In this document: positions 1 to 6,052 of the stretch, in pieces
Layout of the letters: each line of letters starts with the position of its first letter
Numbering within the stretch: position 1 is the stretch's first letter
Source of the DNA: Pyrinomonadaceae bacterium
GTDB taxonomy: Bacteria; Acidobacteriota; Blastocatellia; Pyrinomonadales; Pyrinomonadaceae
Assembly: GCA_013812565.1 (NCBI GenBank)
Contig: JACCTF010000573.1
Location: 1 to 6,480, forward strand
DNA: 6,480 bases
Direction: 5' to 3'
Translations under genes and position numbers: made by a program
Notes under the pieces: generated by a model
The model's database searches: none
What the model was told of the DNA's origin: nothing
The model's input: the letters and a program-made list of their open reading frames with translations, nothing else

Positions 1-1218
1 TTTATTGATGATTAAATCGTGGTAGCTCATCGCTTCTCTCACCCAATTCGTTCGATTGCTTGTCGCTGGTGCGTTGACTAATACGAAGATGTTTTCATGA
101 CCTGCGGGCGCTTGACTCGCATCCGTGCGCGAGGTCGCGCAGATGTAGATGGTCGGGTCACTAGCGGGTCGCAGTTCGTCAAATAGCGCACGAAACTCTG
201 CCGGGTAGTCAGGTGAAAAGAAGATGTTGTGGTGACTCAACTGCTCGTAGCGCCGCCTGGTGCCAAGAAGCAGCACGAAGCCGCTGCATGACGGTTCGAT
301 CCGCGCTAAGCGTCTATCCGTGTAGATGCGTCTGGCCCGCTCGTCAATCAAGCGACGATATGTTTCCACGGCATCGGAGTTTGCAACGACCGCATCGGCA
401 CGAACCTCTTGGCGGTCTTCGCCGCACATCAAACGCACACCGCACGCGCGCCCATGTTCGATCAAGATCTCTTCAACTTCCGCATCCGTGTGAATTTCGA
501 CTCCTAGTTCGCGGGCGAGACGTGCGAGTTGAGTCGGCAACTCGTACATTCCGCCGCGCACATACCATGCGCCTAGTCCAAACTCAACGTAAGGAATAAG
601 CGCGAAGGTGGCGGGCGTTTGGTAGGGCGAAGAACCGTTGTAGGTGGCATATCGGTTGAACAACTGCTGCATGTGTGACGAGCGAAAGTGGCGGCGGACG
701 TGCGCGGCGAGTGTGCGCCAAGATGAGATTGCGGCGAGGTCGCGTGCATAAGCGGGCCGCAGCAGCTTCGGCAGATCGTTCAAGCTATGGGCGAGAAAGG
801 TACGCTCTGCGACTTCGTATTTACGTCGGGCATCGTCGAGAAAAAGGCGGAAGTTAGGAACATCCTCCGGCGCGATTCGACGAATCTCATCTTCGGTGCG
901 GTCAAGATCAGTCGAGGCATCAAGCTTCTCGCCTTCGGGCCACTGGTAACGGCAGATCGGATCAAGCGGTTGAATGTCTATGTAATCAGCGACGTTTCGA
1001 TCAGCGCTTTCAAACAGTTCTTCGACGACGTGGCGCATCGTGAGCAGCGAAGCACCCGTGTCGAACGAGTAGCCGCATGCCCGGTGCGTGTTCACCTTGC
1101 CGCCGGGGGTAGGGTTCTTCTCAAAGATTTGGACGCGCAAGCCACGCGCCGCTAAACGGATGGCTGCCGCCAGTCCCCCGAGTCCTGCGCCGACGACAAC
1201 GACGGATTTCGATTTCAA
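1..1218 (-). CDS. crtI: Carotenoid desaturase, CrtI/CrtD (phytoene desaturase) family, 3' end cut by window
   Basis: FAD-dependent desaturase/isomerase of the phytoene desaturase family, which introduces conjugated double bonds into C40 (or C30) carotenoids at the membrane. The frame is open for 406 codons to the window edge; family members are about 490-510 residues, so roughly 90-100 residues are missing. The N-terminus carries the Rossmann FAD motif GAGLGG at residues 10-15 after a run of four valines, with the ribose-binding glutamate at residue 33 (IFEKN) followed by PGGK. FDTGASLLTM follows at about 52-61. Near the visible C-terminus ICATSRTDASQAPAGHEN matches the conserved family segment. 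The start is TTG at 1218-1216, overlapping the TGA of the upstream pyrophosphatase gene, with AGGGAA just upstream; it places the FAD motif at the usual distance from the N-terminus. The LLTM motif resembles CrtD (hydroxyneurosporene desaturase) as much as CrtI, so the subfamily and the symbol are provisional. Confidence 0.93.
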   Translation of the reverse strand, partial: MKSKSVVVVGAGLGGLAAAIRLAARGLRVQIFEKNPTPGGKVNTHRACGYSFDTGASLLTMRHVVEELFESADRNVADYIDIQPLDPICRYQWPEGEKLDASTDLDRTEDEIRRIAPEDVPNFRLFLDDARRKYEVAERTFLAHSLNDLPKLLRPAYARDLAAISSWRTLAAHVRRHFRSSHMQQLFNRYATYNGSSPYQTPATFALIPYVEFGLGAWYVRGGMYELPTQLARLARELGVEIHTDAEVEEILIEHGRACGVRLMCGEDRQEVRADAVVANSDAVETYRRLIDERARRIYTDRRLARIEPSCSGFVLLLGTRRRYEQLSHHNIFFSPDYPAEFRALFDELRPASDPTIYICATSRTDASQAPAGHENIFVLVNAPATSNRTNWVREAMSYHDLIINK

Positions 1219-1982
1219 TGCTTCCCTTGCTCGCTCGTGTTTGCCCCGCCGAGCAAGCTCCGCAACTTGCCCATGCGCTCCTCCGGCGCGCCGTAGCGTT
1301 CGCGGTAATCGAGCATGCTGCGTGTTATTACGTCCATCGCTTCAGCGCGGTCATAGACGGCGGCGATTTCAACGTGACGAGAGGTTTCGTTGGGCAGTTG
1401 TTTGTAGCTGAGGAAGTAGTGTTGCAGTCGGTCGATGAGGCCGCTCGGACAGTCAGAGATATTTTCCATGTGGCCGTAAGCGACATCATCGATGAGCACA
1501 GCGATGATTTTGTCGTCGGCCTCTTTATGGTCGATCATACGCAAGCCCCCGATGGGTTTGGCGCGAACAACGAAGTCGCCGTGCGTCACCGCTTTCTCGG
1601 TCAGCACACAGATGTCGAGCGGGTCGCCATCGCCCCGTATCTGGTCTTCGCTTTCGCGTTGCTGGCTCAGTTCCGCCACCCGTTTGCCGCAGAAGGTTTG
1701 TGGAATAAAGCCATATGGCGTCGGGCAGAGAGATGAAAACCTTTGTGGACGATCAACGCTCAGATAACCGGTAATCTTATTTAGTTCATACTTGACACCA
1801 TCAGTCGGCACAACCTCGATGTAAGTATTAACAACTTCGGGCGCTCGCTCGCCAGGCGAAACGCCGTGCCACGGGTGAGCTTGAAACATATGCGCAAACA
1901 GATCATACAGCGCCGCATCATTTTTATCTGCAAACATCTCTTTTTGTATCTCTCCCCTACTCGAAGCGTTTGGCGCAGCCAT
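1215..1982 (-). CDS. ppa: Inorganic pyrophosphatase, family I (soluble)
   Basis: Cytoplasmic Mg2+-dependent enzyme that hydrolyses pyrophosphate to two phosphates, pulling biosynthetic reactions forward. The signature GDGDPLD at residues 117-123 supplies the metal-binding aspartates D118, D120 and D123. Further equivalents of E. coli Ppa residues are visible: KYELNK (K64, E66), VDRP (R78), YGFIPQT (90-96), D151 and D156 before K158 (EADDKIIAV), and SYKQLP (Y193, K194). The 255-residue length and the segment HPWHGVSPGE at 36-45 fit a longer bacterial subgroup rather than the 176-residue E. coli type. The ATG at 1982 has only a weak ribosome binding site; the second Met (residue 16) follows a GGGGAG-containing stretch and could be the true start without loss of the core. 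The stop codon overlaps the TTG start of the carotenoid desaturase gene, indicating one transcript and coupled translation. Co-expression with an isoprenoid enzyme makes sense because prenyl condensations release PPi. Confidence 0.97.
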   Translation of the reverse strand: MAAPNASSRGEIQKEMFADKNDAALYDLFAHMFQAHPWHGVSPGERAPEVVNTYIEVVPTDGVKYELNKITGYLSVDRPQRFSSLCPTPYGFIPQTFCGKRVAELSQQRESEDQIRGDGDPLDICVLTEKAVTHGDFVVRAKPIGGLRMIDHKEADDKIIAVLIDDVAYGHMENISDCPSGLIDRLQHYFLSYKQLPNETSRHVEIAAVYDRAEAMDVITRSMLDYRERYGAPEERMGKLRSLLGGANTSEQGKH

Positions 1983-2032
1983 AACTCGCGATGGTAAAAT
2001 CCGGGTTGGCCGCTCTCCCTTTTTGTTTGAAG

Positions 2033-2062
2033 ATTATGAATTGCGCGCTGCCATCCTGTCCA
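2033..2062 (-). promoter_or_regulatory. Predicted sigma70-like promoter for the ppa-crtI pair
   Basis: On the minus strand TGGACA (2062-2057) and CATAAT (2038-2033) are separated by 18 bases. Each hexamer matches the sigma70 consensus at five of six positions. Transcription would start near 2026, giving a leader of about 44 bases before the ppa ATG. This is a match by eye only, in a 145-base divergent intergenic region. Confidence 0.4.
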
Positions 2063-2115
2063 TCAAAGCGCCACTGAAGTAGTAGCCGAACTCGAGCGAA
2101 GTTCAAGTTGTTTAT

Positions 2116-2120
2116 GGAGG
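2116..2120 (+). promoter_or_regulatory. Ribosome binding site fixing a GTG start
   Basis: GGAGG lies 7 bases before GTG at 2128, an ideal Shine-Dalgarno spacing. The nearby ATG at 2114 is out of frame with the membrane-protein gene, so the ribosome binding site decides for GTG 2128 as the start. Confidence 0.75.
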
Positions 2121-2127
2121 CTCCGAC

Positions 2128-3219
2128 GTGTCTGCTATCACATCCGCAAAGATCACAAACAATCGAGCGCACACAACCGAGGGGCGCATCATCTCTCTGC
2201 GCTGGATCATCAGTGCGCGCGATGATCTCGTGTGGTTCATCGGCTCGGTGCTCTCAAGCTACGCATTGCTGGCGCTCTATATGACAGGAGCGTTGCCGCT
2301 CGTACCGATGATTGTAGCGTGGGCGATCTTCTTTGATGCCCCGCACCTATTCGGCACTTTTTCGCGTACCTACTTCGACCGCGAAGAACGCCGCGAGCGC
2401 CGCCGCTTGTTGCTTGGCTCGCTCGTGTTCTTTGTCATTGGCCCGGCGATGGTTCTGCTCGGTGCCGGACTCGCCTTCTTTCTCCTCGCCGCCCTTTGGG
2501 CTTACTATCATCTCGTCAAACAGCACTACGGTTTTATGGTGCTCTACAAAAAGAAGAACAACGATCTTGCGCGCGCCGACAACCTGCTTGATCGCTCGTT
2601 CCTGCTGCTCGCCTTCACTTACCCGTTCATCTTCTTCATCGCGCATGATGAAGAAGCGCTGGCGCGTATTCCCCCACCGCTCACGAGCTTTCTTGGCACG
2701 CTTGCCACAACGCTACTCATCGCGACTGTTCTTGCCGCAGTCGCCTGGACGATTCGGCAGGTACAACGCGCCCTCACAAATCAGCCGCTCAACATTCCAA
2801 AGTACCTGCTTCTTGCCGCCGCGATCCCGATGCACTGGGTTGTGCTGCTGACGCCGATGCCGCACAAGCCGATTGCGATTGTCGCGATCCTGACGATCTA
2901 CCACAATCTTCAGTACCATCGTTTAATCTGGTTTCACAACAAGAAGTACACCAGCGGCGCAGACGCCCGCGAGCGTTACGGCGCAGCCGAATTGATCAGC
3001 CGCCGCGTGCTCTACTACATCGCCTTCGGGATTCTCTTCGGTTTGTGGTATCGCTTGCCGACTCGGTACGTTAATTCAACAAGCGGCCCCGACGCGCTGC
3101 TCGCGCAAACCGTCTCCGCCTTCTTCTGGGGCTACGCTTTCATCCACTATTATCTCGATTCAAAAATCTGGCGCGTGCGCCGCGACCCTTCGGTCGGCAA
3201 AGCGTTGCGCATGGAGTAA
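2128..3219 (+). CDS. Polytopic His-rich membrane protein of unknown function
   Basis: A 363-residue integral membrane protein that I cannot assign to a named family. About eight hydrophobic segments are visible, roughly at residues 34-55, 57-71, 96-125, 157-173, 186-209, 226-243, 247-260 and 295-340 (the last probably two helices). Four conserved-looking polar motifs sit at membrane edges: DAPHLFGTFSRTYFD (70-84), YYHLVKQHYG (126-135), YHNLQYHRLIWFHN (258-271) and HYYLDSKIWR (340-349). The paired histidines (H73, H128, H133, H259, H264, H270, H340) recall membrane metalloenzymes such as Brp/Blh carotene dioxygenases or desaturases, but this is motif style and not homology I can prove. The GTG start is supported by GGAGG 7 bases upstream. 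It is divergent from the ppa-carotenoid desaturase pair, sharing a 145-base intergenic region, so a role in isoprenoid or pigment metabolism is a reasonable guess only. Base composition resembles the other long genes. Confidence 0.9.
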   Translation: MSAITSAKITNNRAHTTEGRIISLRWIISARDDLVWFIGSVLSSYALLALYMTGALPLVPMIVAWAIFFDAPHLFGTFSRTYFDREERRERRRLLLGSLVFFVIGPAMVLLGAGLAFFLLAALWAYYHLVKQHYGFMVLYKKKNNDLARADNLLDRSFLLLAFTYPFIFFIAHDEEALARIPPPLTSFLGTLATTLLIATVLAAVAWTIRQVQRALTNQPLNIPKYLLLAAAIPMHWVVLLTPMPHKPIAIVAILTIYHNLQYHRLIWFHNKKYTSGADARERYGAAELISRRVLYYIAFGILFGLWYRLPTRYVNSTSGPDALLAQTVSAFFWGYAFIHYYLDSKIWRVRRDPSVGKALRME

Positions 3220-3277
3220 CTCTGGGGCGGTTGCCGGTAAAGCGATACTCAGAGGTAAGTTGGACCGAGCAAGGAAG

Positions 3278-3315
3278 ATATACAGGAGGAAATGCGTTTA
3301 AGTTATTCTGTATAT
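3278..3315. repeat. 8-bp inverted repeat at the convergent gene ends
   Basis: ATATACAG (3278-3285) and CTGTATAT (3308-3315) form a perfect 8-bp stem, extendable by one G-T and one A-T pair, around a loop of about 18 bases. It spans the stop codon of the 124-codon minus-strand gene and lies between two convergent genes. No T-run follows on either strand, so it is not a convincing intrinsic terminator. Confidence 0.35.
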
Positions 3316-3672
3316 GTAAGCATCTTCAATTAGAACACCGTTGATTACGTTGTTGGTGAATCTTATGCCATTTATCCCCGAGAGTTTGAACACAAAACGC
3401 ATAAGCGAGATAAGCGGGTCACTGTCTGCATCAACCGCAGATATGTCTCTAAACTCAATCTTCGCGTGGTTATCCGGTATTTTTGCTAGTACAGATCGTA
3501 TCTCTTCATACGCCTTTTTCGGTCCGTTATCTCTTACCCCAGGAGTCGCCACAATGAACCGCCAGGCATTTGCATCAGAAAGGTAAAGCCAAAGCGAAGC
3601 AGAAACGTGGAACCCGGCTTCATCAAGGAGACGCGTTAGCTCTGCTCCTGCGGAAATCATCTCACTCGACAA
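3298..3672 (-). CDS. Conserved-looking hypothetical protein, partner of the HEPN gene
   Basis: A 124-residue soluble protein with no signal peptide or membrane span and no named function that I know. It reads like a compact alpha/beta domain: an N-terminal helix containing LTRLLDEAGFHV (13-24), a beta-rich stretch with LWLYLSD and WRFIVATPGVRDNGP, a helix (KAYEEIRSVLAKIP), and a C-terminal part ending in IRFTNNVINGVLIEDAYIYRI. I recall similar unnamed proteins in many bacteria, but cannot verify this here. The TTG start at 3672 is favoured because AAGGA lies 5 bases upstream; the alternative ATG is only four codons further in and lacks such a site. It begins 9 bases after the stop of the HEPN reading frame, so the two would be co-translated. 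GC content is low (about 39% over 3301-3420 by hand count, against about 60% over 4441-4500), suggesting acquisition from elsewhere. The gene is intact although its partner is broken. Confidence 0.75.
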   Translation of the reverse strand: MSSEMISAGAELTRLLDEAGFHVSASLWLYLSDANAWRFIVATPGVRDNGPKKAYEEIRSVLAKIPDNHAKIEFRDISAVDADSDPLISLMRFVFKLSGINGIRFTNNVINGVLIEDAYIYRIT

Positions 3673-3681
3673 TGTATTCCT

Positions 3682-4098
3682 TCACCACCACTTCTGTAAC
3701 CATGGCAATACCCCGTTCGTACTATCAACAACCGCCGAGTTGAATTGTCTCGCAGTGGCTTCACCTATTCCGCTTTCATACCGTTTTGACTCTTTCCACT
3801 CTTTCACAATGTTCCAGTTGTCCGCAAAGGCAGGATTGATTTTGCTTTCCCTTTGGTACTCCTGTGAAAGGCCGGAAAGATTTAGAAGCCTGTTTAAGTC
3901 GTGAGTGTAACTGTCACTAACCCGCCTTTGATCTGGGAAATCAAATTCCTTTGTCTACTTAGCAATACATGCCTTAAGAGCACACTCAATGACATAACCT
4001 AGTAAATAGTAAGCCCCGTCATACCGCCCATTGTCAAGAAGCACCTCTGCGTCTCTGAGCCTGATGGTAGCAAGGTTCTGCAAGTCGGAACGATTCAT
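3682..4098 (-). pseudogene. HEPN-domain protein gene interrupted by an in-frame TAG
   Basis: HEPN domains are small helical bundles, many of them RNases in toxin-antitoxin or defence systems, others accessory. From ATG 4098 the frame reads MNRSDLQNLATIRLRDAEVL, then GRYDGAYYLLGYVIECALKA (24-43), a segment typical of HEPN proteins. Codon 48 (3957-3955) is TAG. Beyond it the frame continues for 90 residues of sensible sequence (FDFPDQRR, SYTHDLNRLLNL, ending LPWLQKWW) to a TGA at 3684-3682, giving a normal HEPN length of about 138. An R-x6-H spacing (R59, H66) is present and would fit the HEPN Rx4-6H rule, but I am not sure it is the catalytic pair. TAG is one base from AAG (Lys), which would be natural after ACIAK, so a point mutation or sequencing error is likeliest. 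No start codon with a ribosome binding site follows the stop. The ATG itself also lacks a clear ribosome binding site; GTG at 4119, seven codons upstream, is a weaker alternative. GC is low (42% over 3901-3960). Confidence 0.75.
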
Positions 4099-4107
4099 AG
4101 CGTGGTT

Positions 4108-4119
4108 GTGCCCGGGCAC
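4108..4119. repeat. 12-bp perfect palindrome upstream of the HEPN gene
   Basis: GTGCCCGGGCAC is a perfect 12-base palindrome ending 9 bases before the HEPN ATG (minus strand). Its position would suit an operator or a leader hairpin, but it is short and could be chance. Confidence 0.3.
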
Positions 4120-4181
4120 TTTGAACGACAGAGTAGTTGAATAACCATCATAAGTAACTTACCGGTATCAGGCACATTCCG

Positions 4182-5726
4182 TTAACGCATATACCAAAAG
4201 TAGAACGCTTGAAAGATGCCGATAAAGAAGCCGATCACCAAGCCGAACAGTTCGATGGTTCGCAGGTGTTGCTGCGCGACGGAGAGAACTAAATTTTCAA
4301 GTTTCTCTGCCGGGTAATCAGCGACTTTGCGGCGGACGATGCCGCCGATGTCAAACTCCGTGATTGCTGTCGGAAGGCGTTCGCGTGCGGCTTCGGTGAT
4401 GCGCTCAGTCAGAGCTTCGCTGGCGCGTTTGATGGAGCCGACTGGCACAAGATCGGTCGGGCGTCCAATGGGCACGACCAGCAGACGTTCAATTTGCGCG
4501 CTCAGTATCTGGTTAATGGCGCGCGCCGTTTCTTCACGCCTGATGATGTCAAGCAGCCTGTTCGAGAGAAGATTTTTTAGACGCTCGGCAGAGTCCGGTT
4601 CAAGGTGTTCAAGCAGCGCACGCAAGCTGTGCGGACGCAGACGCGCGAGCGCATCCGAGGCGTACGACGAGACGTTGGCGGCAAGTTCGGGGCCGCGCAC
4701 CAGCGCGAGGATGCGTTGGGTAATTTGATTCTTGATCGTCTCAAGCTTATCGGATTCGATCTGTCCAATGATGTCACTGATCGGGCGGGCCAGCACGCTG
4801 TCAATCGTTGCCGCGAGAAAGTCTTTCGCTTGTTGCTCGAAGGCTTCGCCATGAAGATACTCCTCAATGCGATGTGGCAAAGTCTTATTAACTAGATCGT
4901 CCACTTCGCGGTGGATGCGGTCGCGTGACACAAAGATTTTTTTGAAGAAAGATATTTGACCGTAATACTCATCGACCTCGCGCTTGATTAGTGACCCGAT
5001 CTCTTTACGCGTGCCGAGGCTGGTGGCGATTTCGGCGAGTTGATGAACCACCGGCGGCACCTGCTGGTCAATGCGCTCTTTAATGATAGCCACCGCATCG
5101 GGCGTCAGGATTTCGGCGAGCGGTGCTTGGCTGTGGGCCAGTTCGTCGAGCCGCGCGCCGATGAAGGCGCGGAGCTTTGCTTCAAAGCCCGGCTCAGTGG
5201 CGATGGCGCGAAATCTTCCTTCAACGAACTCGATGATCTGCTTGAAGGCATTATCATTAATCGCATCGCGCAATCGTCGGGCGAGCAAATCATCGATGCG
5301 ATCATCAACAAAGTCGTGCACCGCCGTCTCCATCTGTGGGCTCTTTAACAAGTCGGCGACGTAGTCAGCAATGTGGCGTTGCAAGGCGGCGATAGCATCA
5401 AGCACGGGGGCGCGCAACCGCGGGGGCAAAGCTTCGATCAACGATGGGTAAGGTGCGCTGAGAATTCCGTTTGTGTATGAAGCGACGAAAGCTTCCACCT
5501 TGTGGCGAAAGAAATCAGTATCAAACAGGGCGCTGACCACTGTCTCCTGCGACACGAGTTCGGTGCCGACGGCGCGTCCGATGGTTTCCGCCAGCCGCTG
5601 ACGATGACGCGGGATCATGCCTTGCGGCCAGATGGTGATGCCCAAAACTTTTACCGGGTGCCGTGGGCGGAAGAGCATGCGGACCGCGAGCCACGCCGCC
5701 GCGTAGCCATGCAGTGTAGCAACCAC
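4182..5726 (-). CDS. DUF445 family membrane-anchored protein
   Basis: A DUF445 protein; the family is widespread and envelope-associated, with no established biochemical function. As given, it is 514 residues from GTG 5726. The family hallmarks are the N-terminal stretch GYAAAWLAVRMLFRPRHPVK (7-26) with GMIPRHRQRLAETIGR shortly after, and the C-terminal membrane segment around IELFGLVIGFFIGIFQAFYF (about 491-510) preceded by KLENLVLSVAQQHLR. The middle 400 residues are helical and charge-rich, consistent with a long amphipathic or coiled region between two terminal membrane anchors. The frame stays open upstream to a TAA at 5810-5808 and adds a hydrophobic run (AVIELLIIV) just before residue 1, completing the first membrane helix. 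The true start is therefore probably upstream of 5726, yet no ATG, GTG or TTG exists there; ATC at 5765 has AAGAGGG 8 bases upstream. The gene is transcribed toward the HEPN pair, 83 bases away, but differs from it in GC content. Confidence 0.88.
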   Translation of the reverse strand: MVATLHGYAAAWLAVRMLFRPRHPVKVLGITIWPQGMIPRHRQRLAETIGRAVGTELVSQETVVSALFDTDFFRHKVEAFVASYTNGILSAPYPSLIEALPPRLRAPVLDAIAALQRHIADYVADLLKSPQMETAVHDFVDDRIDDLLARRLRDAINDNAFKQIIEFVEGRFRAIATEPGFEAKLRAFIGARLDELAHSQAPLAEILTPDAVAIIKERIDQQVPPVVHQLAEIATSLGTRKEIGSLIKREVDEYYGQISFFKKIFVSRDRIHREVDDLVNKTLPHRIEEYLHGEAFEQQAKDFLAATIDSVLARPISDIIGQIESDKLETIKNQITQRILALVRGPELAANVSSYASDALARLRPHSLRALLEHLEPDSAERLKNLLSNRLLDIIRREETARAINQILSAQIERLLVVPIGRPTDLVPVGSIKRASEALTERITEAARERLPTAITEFDIGGIVRRKVADYPAEKLENLVLSVAQQHLRTIELFGLVIGFFIGIFQAFYFWYMR

Positions 5727-5817
5727 AACAATGATCAGAAGCTCGATGACTGCCTTGCTATCGATGACGAGAACCCTCTTGAGCGCGCAGTAGAATACCT
5801 TGCAGTGTTAGCGGCGA

Positions 5818-5847
5818 ATGCTAAACGCATGAAGCGAAGGCAGTCAA
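5818..5847 (-). promoter_or_regulatory. Possible promoter for the DUF445 gene
   Basis: On the minus strand TTGACT (5847-5842) and TAGCAT (5823-5818) are 18 bases apart, matching sigma70 consensus at five and four positions. Transcription would begin near 5811, upstream of both candidate starts (5765 and 5726). This is an eye match only. Confidence 0.3.
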
Positions 5848-6037
5848 ATAGCGGCAGTGGGCAAGCGTTGATGGGATGTCGTCGGCTGTTAAGTTTATAT
5901 CTCATCTGCTGACTGTCGAAACTCCGGGTTGCTTTCTGCCTACTGCTTTGTTTTCTATGCGGAACGCTTTCACTAAAGCTACGTTCTATGCAATCCTATG
6001 GGCGAAAAGATTTGAGAAGTCTTTGACTAAATATTCT

Positions 6038-6042
6038 AGGAG
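6038..6042 (+). promoter_or_regulatory. Ribosome binding site of the rhodanese lipoprotein
   Basis: AGGAG lies 10 bases before ATG 6053. The spacing is slightly long but usable, and this start yields a proper lipoprotein signal peptide. Confidence 0.55.
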
Positions 6043-6052
6043 ATTGAAGTAG

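Larger units (their letters stand above)
5811..6052. other. Divergent intergenic region without a supportable gene
   Basis: These 242 bases separate the DUF445 gene (minus) from the lipoprotein gene (plus). Apart from the possible minus-strand promoter at its left end, a TTAGC/GCTAA short stem at 5808-5824 and the ribosome binding site at its right end, I see no RNA gene or supported coding frame. Confidence 0.5.

Noticed and set aside
213..1155. Several plus-strand open frames (213-599, 675-857, 787-1155) and one minus frame at 780-965
   Set aside because: All overlap the continuous carotenoid desaturase frame on the minus strand and look like composition-driven shadows.
1218..1736. 172-codon plus-strand open frame across the pyrophosphatase gene
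   Set aside because: It is the antisense shadow of ppa; the minus strand encodes all catalytic residues of a known enzyme and the plus-strand protein shows no recognisable domain.
1957..2172. 71-codon minus-strand frame in the ppa/membrane-protein intergenic region
   Set aside because: It overlaps the starts of both real genes in other frames, and no family is recognisable; the CDLCGC cluster is too short to mean much.
2333..2851. 172-codon plus-strand frame inside the membrane-protein gene
   Set aside because: Ser/Arg/Cys-rich shadow of the real gene in the +1 frame, without a coherent domain.
3220..3297. Intrinsic terminator after the membrane-protein gene
   Set aside because: Only a weak CTCTG/CAGAG stem is present at 3220-3254 with no following T-run.
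3284..3333. AGGAGG followed by ATG at 3292 and a 13-residue open frame on the plus strand
   Set aside because: Spacing of two bases is too short for a good ribosome binding site, the frame ends at TAG 3331-3333 and it lies antisense to the end of the 124-codon gene. Possibly a remnant of a displaced gene start, but unsupported.
4327..5364. Plus-strand frames across the DUF445 gene (4327-4728, 4605-4895, 5040-5348, 5071-5364)
   Set aside because: Antisense shadows of a long frame with clear DUF445 N- and C-terminal hallmarks.
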